A stretch of 64,000 nucleotides of DNA from Martelella endophytica (GTDB lineage: Bacteria > Pseudomonadota > Alphaproteobacteria > Rhizobiales > Rhizobiaceae). This document shows, piece by piece, positions 29,276 to 38,738 of this stretch. Position numbers and translations under genes: made by a program. A model generated the notes under the pieces. The model did no database searches and was not told the DNA's origin. It saw only the letters and a list, made by a program, of their open reading frames with translations. Where the stretch lies: positions 248,001 to 312,000 of the forward strand of contig NZ_CP010803.1 of the NCBI RefSeq assembly GCF_000960975.1, in the 5' to 3' direction. Within the stretch, counting starts at the first letter, position 1, and every line of letters begins with the position of its first letter.

Positions 29276-32269
29276 TCAGCCCTTCAGCGCCGCCAGTTCA
29301 CGCAGCGCCGCCGCGTCGCGGGCAGAAACCTCCGGATATTCCGGATCGGAGCCGACATCATCCGTGATCTTCCAAGAACGCGCGCACTTCTTTCCCGACG
29401 CCAGCGCCGGAACCACGGCAACATTGGCAACCTCGGGCAGACGGAACGCATCGGCTGGGCCCTCGCCCTTCTCGACGCGGATCGCCGAAGTGATGCAGAT
29501 ATCCTCGAAATCGCGGTCATCGAGGGCACCCAGCAGCGCATCGTCACTGACATAGACGACCGGAGCCGCCTCCAGCGAGGAGCCGATCCGCTTTTCGCGA
29601 CGTTCGACCTCGAGCGCGCCGGTCACCACCTTGCGAACCTCGCGGATCTTTTCCCACTTGGCGGCAAGCGCGTCATCCTTCCATGCGGACGGCACTTCGG
29701 GGAACTGCTCAAGATGTACGGACACGGCCTGCGGGTTGCGCGAGAGCCACGCTTCATCCGTGGTGAAGGGCAGCATCGGCGCCAGCCAGGTCACCAGGCA
29801 ATCGAACAGCTTGCGGATTACCACGAGGGCCGAACGGCGGCGCAGCGACGACGGCGCATCGCAGTAAAGCGCATCCTTGCGGACATCGAAGTAGAAGGCC
29901 GAAAGCTCGATATTGGCGAAATCCGTCAGCGTGCGGGCGATGCGCTTGAAATCGAACGCATCATAGCTCGACCGCACAAGCTCATCGAGCTCGGCCAGAC
30001 GATTGAGCATCAGCCGCTCGAGCTCGGGCATTTCCGCCGCGTCGATCTCCTCGCCCTCGTCATGGGCGAGCGTGCCGAGCATCCAGCGCAGCGTGTTGCG
30101 GAGCTTGCGGTAGCTGTCGACATTGGTCTTGATGATGGTGTCGCCGAGGCGCTGGTCGTCCCAGTAGTCGGTGGTCATCACCCAGAGCCGGAGAATATCG
30201 GCGCCGGACTTTTCCATCACCTGCTGCGGCGATACCACATTGCCGAGCGACTTCGACATCTTGCGGCCCTGCTCATCCATCGTGAACCCGTGGGTGATCA
30301 CGGCGTTGTAGGGCGCGCGGCCGCGCGTGGCGCAGCCTTCCAGCAGCGAAGAATGGAACCAGCCGCGATGCTGGTCGGAGCCTTCGAGATAGACATCGGC
30401 CGGCCACTTCAGGTCGGGACGATCCTCCAGCGTGAAGGTGTGGGTCGAGCCTGAGTCGAACCACACATCGAGGATGTCGGTGACCATGTCCCAGTCTTCG
30501 TTGGCACGGGAACCGAGGAAGCGCTCGCGTGCGCCTTCGGCAAACCAGGCGTCGGCGCCTTCAGCCTCGAAGGCCTCGAGGATGCGAGCGTTGACGGCTT
30601 CATCAACCAGCACATTGCCGGCCTTGTCGGCGAAGACGCAGATCGGCACGCCCCAGGCGCGCTGGCGCGACAGCACCCAGTCCGGACGGTTCTCGATCAT
30701 GCCGCGCAGCCGGTTCTTGCCGCCAGCCGGCACGAAACGGGTGTCGTCGATGGCGGACAGGGCACGCGATCGGAGCGTCGAGCCGTCGGCAAGGTCCTTG
30801 TCCATATAGACGAACCACTGCGGCGTGTTGCGGAAGATCACCGGCTTCTTCGAGCGCCAGGAATGCGGATAGTCGTGCTTGATGCGGCCGCGGGCAAACA
30901 GCATGTTGGCGGCGATCAGCGCCTTGATCACGCGGTCGTTGGCATCGCCCTTCTTGCCGTCATCATCCATGACGCGGGCCGCACCGCCCTCAGCCGACGG
31001 GCCGAAGCCCGGCGCATCATCGGTGTAATAGCCGTCGTCGCCGACAGTGAACGGGATTTTTGCCGAAATGCCGCGCGCCTCGAGCTCGCGTGCCTTCTCC
31101 ATCCACGCATCAAAGTCCTCGCGACCGTGGCCGGGCGCGGTGTGGACAAACCCCGTACCGGCATCGTCGGTAACGTGGTCGCCATCCAGTAGCGGGACGA
31201 CAAAATCGTAGCCGCCGCCAAAGCCGCGAAGCGGATGGCCGCAGATCAGGCTCTTCAGCTTTTCGGCAGGCACATCCTGCAGGCGGCGGTATTCGAGCTT
31301 GGCTTTTGAAAACGAAGCCTCAGCCAACGTATCGGCGAAGATGAGCCTTTCGCCGACCTGAGGTCCGAATTCATTCTCCGCCGCCGTCACCTCGTAAAGA
31401 CCGTATTCGACGCGCGTCGAGTAGGCGATCGCGCGGTTACCGGGGATGGTCCAGGGCGTCGTTGTCCAGATTACGACATAAGCGCTGTGCAGATCGCCGA
31501 GCGGCCCTTCCCGTCCTTCGGCATTCTGTGCATGCACGGCACGACGCAGCGCCTCGCGATCACCGAACGTCTCGTCCTGCCCGAAATGCCCGAGGACGGG
31601 AAACTTCACCCAGATCGTATCCGACTGAACCTCGTGATACTCCACTTCCGCTTCGGCCAGCGCCGTGCGCTCGACGACGGACCACATCACCGGCTTCGAG
31701 CCACGGTAAAGCTGGCCGGATTTCGCGATCTTCAGCAGTTCGCCGGCGATCCGGGCCTCGGCGTGGAAGGCCATCGTGGTGTAGGGATGCTCGAAGTCGC
31801 CCTCGATGCCGAGACGCTGGAATTCCTTGGTCTGGACATCGATCCAGCCCTGCGCGAATTCGCGGCACTGGCGGCGGAATTCGTTGATCGGCACCTCGTC
31901 CTTGTTCTGGCCCTTGGCGCGATAGGCTTCCTCGATCTTCCATTCGATCGGCAGGCCGTGGCAATCCCAGCCGGGAACATAGTTGCTGTCAAACCCACGC
32001 ATCTGGAACGAGCGGGTGATCACGTCCTTCAGGATCTTGTTCAGCGCATGACCGATATGGATGTTGCCGTTGGCATAGGGCGGGCCGTCGTGGAGCACGA
32101 ATTTCTCGCGGCCTTTGGCATCATCGCGGAGCTTCTTGTAAAGCCCCATTTCCTGCCAGCGGGCAACGGTCTCGGGCTCCTTCTGCGGGAGACCGGCACG
32201 CATCGGGAAATCGGTCTTCGGCAGATAAAGCGTCTCGGAATAGTCGATCGTGTCTTTGGTGTCGCTCAT
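29276..32269 (-). CDS. ileS: Isoleucyl-tRNA synthetase
   Basis: Charges tRNA-Ile and edits misactivated valine. The start at 32269 ([20 protein letters not shown]) gives 997 residues, usual for alphaproteobacterial IleRS; the frame stays open 255 bp further upstream but that part has no family similarity. HIGH is at residues 71-74 in [13 protein letters not shown] and KMSKS at about 670-674 in [10 protein letters not shown]. The editing domain shows [18 protein letters not shown]. At the C-terminus only one Cys (KKCARSW) remains of the zinc-knuckle cysteines found in E. coli IleRS. It stands alone: no lspA follows. Confidence 0.97.
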   Translation of the reverse strand: MSDTKDTIDYSETLYLPKTDFPMRAGLPQKEPETVARWQEMGLYKKLRDDAKGREKFVLHDGPPYANGNIHIGHALNKILKDVITRSFQMRGFDSNYVPGWDCHGLPIEWKIEEAYRAKGQNKDEVPINEFRRQCREFAQGWIDVQTKEFQRLGIEGDFEHPYTTMAFHAEARIAGELLKIAKSGQLYRGSKPVMWSVVERTALAEAEVEYHEVQSDTIWVKFPVLGHFGQDETFGDREALRRAVHAQNAEGREGPLGDLHSAYVVIWTTTPWTIPGNRAIAYSTRVEYGLYEVTAAENEFGPQVGERLIFADTLAEASFSKAKLEYRRLQDVPAEKLKSLICGHPLRGFGGGYDFVVPLLDGDHVTDDAGTGFVHTAPGHGREDFDAWMEKARELEARGISAKIPFTVGDDGYYTDDAPGFGPSAEGGAARVMDDDGKKGDANDRVIKALIAANMLFARGRIKHDYPHSWRSKKPVIFRNTPQWFVYMDKDLADGSTLRSRALSAIDDTRFVPAGGKNRLRGMIENRPDWVLSRQRAWGVPICVFADKAGNVLVDEAVNARILEAFEAEGADAWFAEGARERFLGSRANEDWDMVTDILDVWFDSGSTHTFTLEDRPDLKWPADVYLEGSDQHRGWFHSSLLEGCATRGRAPYNAVITHGFTMDEQGRKMSKSLGNVVSPQQVMEKSGADILRLWVMTTDYWDDQRLGDTIIKTNVDSYRKLRNTLRWMLGTLAHDEGEEIDAAEMPELERLMLNRLAELDELVRSSYDAFDFKRIARTLTDFANIELSAFYFDVRKDALYCDAPSSLRRRSALVVIRKLFDCLVTWLAPMLPFTTDEAWLSRNPQAVSVHLEQFPEVPSAWKDDALAAKWEKIREVRKVVTGALEVERREKRIGSSLEAAPVVYVSDDALLGALDDRDFEDICITSAIRVEKGEGPADAFRLPEVANVAVVPALASGKKCARSWKITDDVGSDPEYPEVSARDAAALRELAALKG

Positions 32270-32655
32270 GGTTTCGCGGCTTTCTGGCGGCCCGTCGCGG
32301 GCGCGCAATCGCATATCGATGGAAATGTCGTGGCGAAGGGCGTGATAAACGCCAAAATCCCGGACCTTCCGGCGCTCTTCATTCAAGCAGCGCGGAAGGC
32401 CGGGCCAATAATTCGTATGGAGCGATACCCTGTCATCATGGGGCGTCTTTAAGCGTTTTTCGCCGCGATGAAAAGAGGTTTGGCGAATAGAGGCACGATC
32501 GATCGGGCGAAAGCGTCGCTCCATTCAGGAAAGACCAGCGCTCCAGACGAGCGATCTCTTTTGCCGGCGTGACAACAACCAACCCCTTTGACGAAGATCG
32601 AAGGCTGTGAAGCCGGCCGATGCCGGCTTCATCCAGGACGGTACAGGGAAAGACC
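32270..32655. other. Intergenic region upstream of ileS
   Basis: About 390 bp between ileS and the GH2 gene, both on the minus strand. It should contain the ileS promoter and leader. I see no T-box-like element or tRNA. The only structure I can point to is the inverted repeat at 32609-32630. Confidence 0.5.
32609..32630 (-). terminator. Possible terminator hairpin downstream of GH2 gene
   Basis: A perfect 9-bp inverted repeat GAAGCCGGC / GCCGGCTTC with a 4-base loop lies 26 bp past the GH2 stop. There is no clear T-run on the minus strand, so it may be a weak terminator, an mRNA 3'-end stabiliser or a repeat element. Confidence 0.4.
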
Positions 32656-34572
32656 TCAGTCCTCGCGGGCTTCGCCCCGCGCCGCTTCGATGCCCTTCGA
32701 ACGGGCCTTGGCGTATTCGCGCTCGGCGGCGACGCGTTCCTGCGGATGCGCGGCGGAAGGCAGTGTGATCATGCGGCGGAGCTTGTCGACGGCGATCTTT
32801 GGCGTCCGGTCGGCGAGCAGCAGGCCATTGGTCTCCTGCAGCGTGTCGGTGAGCTGGGTATAGCAATAACCCATCAGGTGCTGCGAGGCGGCAATCGCCT
32901 CGAACATCCCCTCAAGCTTCGCCTCCAGTGCCGCACCATCTGAGACCGTGGCATAGCCGTGCCATTCCACACCGGTTTCGGGTGTGAAGCTGACGCCACC
33001 GAATTCGGTGAGCATCAGCGGCCTGCCATCGGCCTTTTCGCCCTTCAGCAGGATGCGCCGACCGGCCGCGCCATAGCCCTTGATCAGTTCGGCAAGTCCC
33101 TCGCCGTCGCCGTAGCGTGCGCCCAGCTCCTCGCCATCCGGCGCATAGTCGTGCAGCGACAGGATATCGGTGTCGCCGAGTTCCCAGCCATCGTTCGAGA
33201 TCGCCGGCCGCGAAGGATCGAGCGCCTTGGTAAGGTGGTAGAGCGCATCGGCGAAATGCAGCTGGTCGGCGCGTTCCGAAATGTCCTGCACGCCCCAGCT
33301 TTCATTGAGCGGCACCCAGGCGATGATGCAGGGATGGCCCTTGTCGCGGCGAATGACTTCCGCCCATTCGCGGCTGGCGCGTTCGACCAGCGAGGCGGAG
33401 AAGGCGTAGCCGCTCGGCATTTCCTCCCAGACCATGACGCCGAGACGGTCGCACCAGTAGAGGAAGCGCGGGTCTTCCACCTTCTGATGGACGCGTACGC
33501 CGTTGAAGCCGAGCGCCTTGATATGCTCGACCTCCTCGCGCAACTCGCCGGGTTTCGTGGCGAGATGGGTATCGGGCCAGTAGTTCTGGCCGAGCACCAG
33601 GCGGAGGAATTTTGGCCGGTCGTTCAGCAGGAAATGACCATGACCGATGCCGACGGTGCGAAGGCCGAGATAGCTCGACAGCCGGTCGGGCACCGCACCC
33701 GCGAGCGTCAGTTCGGCATCGATCAGGGTCGGCTTGTCGGGCGACCACATCAGCCTGCCGCGCGTCATGCCGTGACGCAGCGCGGGGACGGCGATGTCGA
33801 ACTCCGCCTCGCTGTCATCGACCATCACGGTCACCTCGGCCAGCACCTCGTCACCGCCGAGCTTCACGGTCAGCGGCACGGGACGCTCCGGCATGGCGGA
33901 AAGGCGGACTTCGCAGCGCACCCGCGCATTGGCGATATCGGTGACAAAGGCGAGGTCGGTGATATGCAGCTTCGGCACCACGGTCAGCCACACCGGCTGC
34001 CAGATGCCGGAGGTGCGGTCGTACCAGATGTCGTGCGGCTTTTCCTGCCAGTCCTGCTTGCCGCGCGGGATGCGGACATCCGAGCACGGATCCTCGGCAC
34101 GCACCACCACGGTCTGCGCACCGGTGCCCAGAACGTCGGTGATGTCGGCAGAAAAGGGCGTGTGGCCACCTTCATGCTTTGCCACAAGCCGGCCATTGAC
34201 CCAGACGGAGGCGTAGTAATCGACCGCGCCGAAATGAATGACGAGGCGCTCGCCCTCTTTCAGTGCCGGGACCTCGAAGACGCGGCGATACCAGATGACG
34301 GGATGGAAGCCCTTGGCATTGACGCCGGAAGCCACCGATTCCGGCGGATAGGGCACGGTGATGCGCTGGTCGAAGGCGGTATCGCCCTTGTCCCAGCCGT
34401 TAGCCAGCCCGGCTCCGGCATCATCATGCGCAAACTCCCATTCGCCGTCGAGCGAAGTCCAGTTTGCGCGCGTCATATAGGGGTTCGGCGACAGGGCCGC
34501 GTCTTCCATCTCGGTCAGTCTTGTCATGTTCCTGCGGTGAAATCGCGCCGCGGGCTTTCGCCGCACGGGCAT
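32656..34572 (-). CDS. GH2 glycosidase (beta-galactosidase/glucuronidase type)
   Basis: Retaining beta-glycosidase with the GH2 order: N-terminal jelly-roll sugar-binding domain (about 30-190, WTSLDGEWEFAHD; VDYYASVWVNGRLVAKHEGG), Ig-like domain, then TIM barrel. The acid/base Glu is in VPLNESWG (about residue 424) and the nucleophile Glu in MLTEFGG (about 523). The start at 34572 has a strong GGAGGAG site; a second candidate at 34527 (MTRLTEMEDAALS) has a weaker one. No signal peptide, so it should be cytoplasmic. It is divergent from a LacI regulator 132 bp away with an operator-like palindrome between them, so it is probably induced by its sugar substrate. Galactoside, glucuronide or mannoside specificity cannot be told from these motifs. 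Confidence 0.9.
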   Translation of the reverse strand: MPVRRKPAARFHRRNMTRLTEMEDAALSPNPYMTRANWTSLDGEWEFAHDDAGAGLANGWDKGDTAFDQRITVPYPPESVASGVNAKGFHPVIWYRRVFEVPALKEGERLVIHFGAVDYYASVWVNGRLVAKHEGGHTPFSADITDVLGTGAQTVVVRAEDPCSDVRIPRGKQDWQEKPHDIWYDRTSGIWQPVWLTVVPKLHITDLAFVTDIANARVRCEVRLSAMPERPVPLTVKLGGDEVLAEVTVMVDDSEAEFDIAVPALRHGMTRGRLMWSPDKPTLIDAELTLAGAVPDRLSSYLGLRTVGIGHGHFLLNDRPKFLRLVLGQNYWPDTHLATKPGELREEVEHIKALGFNGVRVHQKVEDPRFLYWCDRLGVMVWEEMPSGYAFSASLVERASREWAEVIRRDKGHPCIIAWVPLNESWGVQDISERADQLHFADALYHLTKALDPSRPAISNDGWELGDTDILSLHDYAPDGEELGARYGDGEGLAELIKGYGAAGRRILLKGEKADGRPLMLTEFGGVSFTPETGVEWHGYATVSDGAALEAKLEGMFEAIAASQHLMGYCYTQLTDTLQETNGLLLADRTPKIAVDKLRRMITLPSAAHPQERVAAEREYAKARSKGIEAARGEARED

Positions 34573-34627
34573 TTCTCCTCCCTTGTTCAAATGGTCTTCA
34601 TCTCGGTATCGCGTTCGGCAGACGCAT

Positions 34628-34647
34628 CTGCTAAACTTGTTTATCAG
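34628..34647. promoter_or_regulatory. LacI-type operator between GH2 gene and lacI
   Basis: The 20-bp imperfect palindrome CTGCTAAACTTGTTTATCAG has 9-bp half-sites with one mismatch around a TT centre. It lies in the 132-bp divergent region, 58 bp before the regulator and 55 bp before the glycosidase, the expected place for autoregulation plus repression of the enzyme. Confidence 0.6.
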
Positions 34648-34704
34648 GGTGCTACAGGTCACCAAGGCTTGTCAAGCGGGCGTTTACCGGCCAGAAAAAA
34701 TCGG

Positions 34705-35697
34705 ATGGCAAAACGAGTCAGAATGTCAGACGTGGCCAAGGCCGCCGACGTCTCCAAAACCACGGTGTCGCTGGTGCTGAACCATGTGGCCGAAGCCCGC
34801 ATTCCGGATGCGACGCGCGCGCATGTTTTCCGCACCGCCCGCGAGCTTGGCTATGTATCGCTGCCTTCGACGCTGAACCGCGACGGCGAGCGGCAGACGC
34901 TCCATGGCCTGCTGATCAACGAGATCTCGGCCGCCTATCCGATCAACCTTCTCGACGACCTGCAGACCGCCGCCGAGGCGCGCGGGGCCGAGCTCATCCT
35001 GCAGATGACCGGCGGCAGCCCGGAGCGGGAACGCGAGGCGCTGATGCGGTTTCGCGATTTCGGCGTCAGTAGCGTGATCTACGCGATGTCCTTCCGCGCC
35101 GAGGTGACGCCGACGATCGAGCTCGACATGTTCCGCCACGTCTTCGTCAACTGCCGGCGCGAGGACGGCCGTGGAACGGCGGTTGTCACATCCGGCCATC
35201 GCGGCGGCCACGCCGCGACCCGCCACCTGCTGGAAGCCGGCGCCACCCGCATTGCTGCGATTACCGGCGATCCCTGGCAGGTGGAAACGCGCGAGCGGCA
35301 GGAAGGCTTCACGGCGGCGCTTGCCGAAGCCGGCCACGCGCCCTTCGCCGTCGAGGCGGGCGCCTGGAGTTACGGTCACGCCCGCGAGATCGCGCTTGCC
35401 TGGCTTGGTTCGGACACCCGGCCGGATGCGATCTTCTGCCATAACGATTTCATGGCCCGTGGCGCGGTATCGGCGATCCAGGCGGCAGGCCTTTCCTGCC
35501 CCGGCGACATCCTGGTGGCCGGCTACGACGATCGGGAGGTTTCGGCCTGGCCTGCACCGACGCTGACGACGGTGACCCTGCCCTTCACCGAAATGGCCGA
35601 GCGCGCGCTCGAATGCCTGAGCGCCGACGGCGAGATCGCTGAGGAGACCCACATCGTCGCGGGTGAACTGATCGTGCGCGAGAGCACCAGTCGCTAG
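34705..35697 (+). CDS. LacI-family transcriptional regulator
   Basis: A 330-residue sugar-responsive repressor. The N-terminal HTH and hinge read MSDVAKAADVSKTTVSLVLN, with a typical LacI hinge region after it. The periplasmic-binding-like effector domain follows (about 65-330), with FCHNDFMARGAVSAIQAAG and GDILVAGYDDREVSAWPAP near the C-terminus. The start is the ATG at 34705; an in-frame ATG at 34723 would still retain the HTH. Divergent from a GH2 glycosidase gene, which is its probable target. Confidence 0.93.
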   Translation: MAKRVRMSDVAKAADVSKTTVSLVLNHVAEARIPDATRAHVFRTARELGYVSLPSTLNRDGERQTLHGLLINEISAAYPINLLDDLQTAAEARGAELILQMTGGSPEREREALMRFRDFGVSSVIYAMSFRAEVTPTIELDMFRHVFVNCRREDGRGTAVVTSGHRGGHAATRHLLEAGATRIAAITGDPWQVETRERQEGFTAALAEAGHAPFAVEAGAWSYGHAREIALAWLGSDTRPDAIFCHNDFMARGAVSAIQAAGLSCPGDILVAGYDDREVSAWPAPTLTTVTLPFTEMAERALECLSADGEIAEETHIVAGELIVRESTSR

Positions 35698-35748
35698 AGC
35701 CGTTCCGCGTTTCACGGAAACGCCGCCCATCTGACTGCGAAATGCCCC

Positions 35749-36735
35749 CTAGAACGCGATCGGCTCCTGGATGAGCTCGACGCCGAACCGCTCCCGAACC
35801 CGCTCCCTGACCAGCGCCGAAAACCGCTCGACATCGGCCGCAACCGCACCGCCGTGATTGACCAGCACCAGCGCATGGCCCTCATACATGCCGACGGGAC
35901 CGAGGCGCTCGCCCTTCAGCCCGCATTGCTCGATCAGCCATCCGGCGGAAAGTTTCACGGTGCCATCGGCCTGCGGATAGCGCGGCGCGCCCTCTATCGC
36001 GTCGGCGATGGCGACCGTGACAACCGGGTTGTGGAAGAACGAGCCGGCATTGCCGAGCACCTCCCAGTCCGGCAGTTTCGAGGCCCTGAGCGCCACCACC
36101 CGGTCCATCACCGTCTTCGCATCGGCATCGGCCGGCAGGCTGTCGAGGCCGGGATAGGCGCGGTTCGCCTGCCAGGCATGCGGCAGGGCGAGCGACACCG
36201 AAAGGATGACGTAGCGCCCGGGATGGGCCTTGAAGAAGCTCTGGCGATAGGAAAAGCCGCAGGCCACGCGGTCGAAGCTGCGGGTTTCGCCGGTCTCGGT
36301 ATCGAAGGCGGTCAGTTCATGGAAATGATCGGAAAGCTGGATGCCGTAGGCACCGATATTCTGCACCGGCGCGGCACCGACGGTGCCCGGAATGCCGGCG
36401 AGGTTTTCAAGCCCCGGCAGCCCCTCGCCAACCGTCCAGGCGACGAAATCATGCCAGTTTTCGCCGGCACCGGCCGTGACGACGGTGTGAGTCGGCGATG
36501 AGGGAACGCGCGCGCGACCCGAAATCCGCATCAACCCGACGATCGCATCGAGCCGCTCCGGCAGCACCAGATTGCTGCCGCCGCCGATGATCCTGAATGG
36601 CAGGCCCCGGGCGCCACTTTCGGCGACAAGCGCCTCGATGATCCCGGCCTCCTCGATGACGACGCCGTAGCGCGCAACGGATTTAAGCCCGAGCGTGTTC
36701 AGGGCGGTCAGGTCATAGTCGGCAATGAGATCCAT
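35749..36735 (-). CDS. murB: UDP-N-acetylenolpyruvoylglucosamine reductase MurB (E. coli type)
   Basis: Reduces UDP-GlcNAc-enolpyruvate to UDP-MurNAc in peptidoglycan synthesis, using FAD and NADPH. The start at 36735 gives MDLIADYDLTALNTLGLKSV and 328 residues. FAD-domain motifs are IIGGGSNLVL and IPGTVGAAPVQNIGAYG; the catalytic-type Ser is in NAGSFFHNP and the Glu near the end in LIQEP. GFSYRQSFFK and AGWLIEQCGLKG identify the long E. coli-like MurB class. It stands alone, far from any mur/fts cluster, and may be a second MurB of the genome (inference). Confidence 0.93.
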   Translation of the reverse strand: MDLIADYDLTALNTLGLKSVARYGVVIEEAGIIEALVAESGARGLPFRIIGGGSNLVLPERLDAIVGLMRISGRARVPSSPTHTVVTAGAGENWHDFVAWTVGEGLPGLENLAGIPGTVGAAPVQNIGAYGIQLSDHFHELTAFDTETGETRSFDRVACGFSYRQSFFKAHPGRYVILSVSLALPHAWQANRAYPGLDSLPADADAKTVMDRVVALRASKLPDWEVLGNAGSFFHNPVVTVAIADAIEGAPRYPQADGTVKLSAGWLIEQCGLKGERLGPVGMYEGHALVLVNHGGAVAADVERFSALVRERVRERFGVELIQEPIAF

Positions 36736-36913
36736 TCGGGCAGGCTTTCGTCTTCGGTTCGCGATCCGCCCCTTATGACACTGCCGCCGGGCGAATGATA
36801 TAGCCTGCGTCAAGGCTGGGCGCCTAGACCCGCCAACACATGGAAGCCGCAAAAAACGCACTTTTTCGCCACAAATTGTTGACCGTCCTCCGCAAGTCCG
36901 CAACTCTGTTTTC

Positions 36914-38557
36914 ATGACGATAAAGAGCGGGACATTTGCGCGGTACATGCACCGGCTGGCGGAGATACCGCGGCTTTTCAAGCCGTCGACACTGCCGCAG
37001 GCCTGGGAGCGCGACAATGTTGAAGTTCTCGCCGCCCGCCGCCGGATTGAAATCCATCAGTCCTTCCTCACCGCACTGCCCGACTTCGGGCTCCCCGGCG
37101 CGATCCTCGACACGGAAGGGCAGAAGCTCGTCGACATTGGCGATGCCGAGACCCTGCCGGCGCTCTTCACGCTGCCGCCGGAAAATGACGAGGGTATCGC
37201 CTTTGCCGGAACGGGTCGGCGGCTGGTCATCCTGATAAACCTTCGCCGCTCCTGGCCCGGTGCACCCGAAGGCGTGGGCTGGCTGGCGCTGATGCTCGAT
37301 CGCGCCTTCATCGGCAAAACCACCGGGGCGACCCTGACCAACAGCGAATACGAACTGCTTTCCTGCCTGCTCGTCGGGCTGGAACTGAAGGAGGCGGCCG
37401 CAAGACTGGATGCGTCATACGATACCAAGCGCAAACAGCTTCAGATCATCTTCCAGAAGATGGAGGTGACGAGCCAGGCGGCGCTCACACGCACGGTCTC
37501 GATCCGCCTGATGAGTCATTTCATCGAATCCTTCGGGCGCAGACAGCATGTGCCTGCCGAAATCACCCTGCTTCGCCGCCAGTACGGGCGCGACGTGCTC
37601 ATTCACGCGGTCGCGCTTGAAAACGGAACGCAACTGCCGGTCTGGGAGTTCGGCGACCGGCGCGGCAAGCCTTGCCTGTTCTTCCACCCACTGCTTTCCC
37701 CAACCGTTCTCAGCGACGACAAGATCGGTTTGCTGCGCGAAAACGGGCTGCGTTGGCTCGTCGTGCCGCGCTTCTTCGCCCCGGGAACCGCCGAGGCCAC
37801 CGCCGATCCGTTGCGGGCGCTCGAAGACCATGCGGATGCGCTTGCGGATTACGTCGCCCACTTCGTTGGCGCGCCGGTGACCTGCGTCGCGACCAGCGCC
37901 GGCGTCTCCTGGGCGGTGTTCTTCGCCAAGCGATATCCGACGCTCGTCGAGCGGTTGGTCATCGCCGCAGCCCCCTTCCCGTCCTCGCTTGCGCCGGAAA
38001 CCGCTGGCGACAGCCTGCAGGCGGCTCTTGCCGGCGCGCTACGCCAGAGGCCGGGCGTGCTGGCAGCGCTGGTGCGCGCCTTCGCCCCCATCGCCCGCTC
38101 GCAGAAGCTCGCCTTCCGCGCCTACCGACATGCCTACCGCAATGCGCCTGCGGATCTGCGCACCATCGCCTCCTATGCCGAACACGGCCACGCGCTCGAA
38201 TGGCTGAAGCTGATTGCCGACCGGGCGTCAGCGAGCGTCGTCACCGACCTGGCAGTCAATCACCGGGACTGGCTGGCGGATGCCGCCGACCTTTCGCTCC
38301 CCATCACGCTGCTGCAGGGCGAGGAGGACACCATGTGCCCGCCCGCGATCATGCGCCATGTCGCCGCTGGCCTGCCGACAGCGCGGCTGAAGGTAGTGCC
38401 GGATGCGGGCCACCACCTGGCTGTCAGCCACTTCTCGCTTCTTGCAAACGTCCTCAAGTCTCCGGAAAACGCGATCGCGCCGAACACCCTCGATGAGACG
38501 TTCTCCACTCCGGTTCTCGCGGCGGCGCCGGAAGGCCGCCTGCCGCAATCCTCATGA
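36914..38557 (+). CDS. LuxR-type HTH fused to alpha/beta hydrolase
   Basis: A 547-residue two-part protein. Residues 1-135 form an N-terminal region of unclear fold (IHQSFLTALPDFGLPGAILD, then RLVILINLRRSW), resembling a PAS-like sensor. Residues about 140-200 are a LuxR-type HTH: LTNSEYELLSCLLVGLELKE followed by AAARLDASYDTKRKQLQII. Residues about 220-520 form an alpha/beta hydrolase with nucleophile Ser about 328 (CVATSAGVSW), acid loop LQGEEDTMCPP and His in DAGHHLAVSH. No signal peptide or membrane segment. The start is uncertain: no good ribosome binding site precedes 36914, and 36947 is an alternative. It is monocistronic and divergent from murB. The hydrolase may sense or turn over the ligand that controls DNA binding, but this is inference. 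Confidence 0.85.
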   Translation: MTIKSGTFARYMHRLAEIPRLFKPSTLPQAWERDNVEVLAARRRIEIHQSFLTALPDFGLPGAILDTEGQKLVDIGDAETLPALFTLPPENDEGIAFAGTGRRLVILINLRRSWPGAPEGVGWLALMLDRAFIGKTTGATLTNSEYELLSCLLVGLELKEAAARLDASYDTKRKQLQIIFQKMEVTSQAALTRTVSIRLMSHFIESFGRRQHVPAEITLLRRQYGRDVLIHAVALENGTQLPVWEFGDRRGKPCLFFHPLLSPTVLSDDKIGLLRENGLRWLVVPRFFAPGTAEATADPLRALEDHADALADYVAHFVGAPVTCVATSAGVSWAVFFAKRYPTLVERLVIAAAPFPSSLAPETAGDSLQAALAGALRQRPGVLAALVRAFAPIARSQKLAFRAYRHAYRNAPADLRTIASYAEHGHALEWLKLIADRASASVVTDLAVNHRDWLADAADLSLPITLLQGEEDTMCPPAIMRHVAAGLPTARLKVVPDAGHHLAVSHFSLLANVLKSPENAIAPNTLDETFSTPVLAAAPEGRLPQSS

Positions 38558-38637
38558 TACCGCCAGGGCACACCCGCCCAGCCACTTGTGCCGAATTTGC
38601 AACGGTCTCACCCCACCCCGAACCGATGCCGGATTCA

Positions 38638-38653
38638 CCCCCCATTTGGGGGG
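38638..38653 (+). terminator. Possible terminator after LuxR-hydrolase gene
   Basis: A perfect CCCCCC-ATTT-GGGGGG hairpin, 80 bp past the stop, is followed after a short GC stretch by TTATTTTT. Confidence 0.45.
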
Positions 38654-38738
38654 CGCGGCTTATTTTTGTGCTCGCTAACGTTCCGGCCAGCGCGTCCAGT
38701 CATGCGCGATTTCTATGACGCTTACGGAGTTAGGGGAT

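Noticed and set aside
38701..38738. Start of the surface lipoprotein at 38715 (MTLTELGDMNKL)
   Set aside because: It would put eight polar residues ahead of the signal peptide; the ATG at 38739 has an agggga site and gives a canonical lipoprotein leader.
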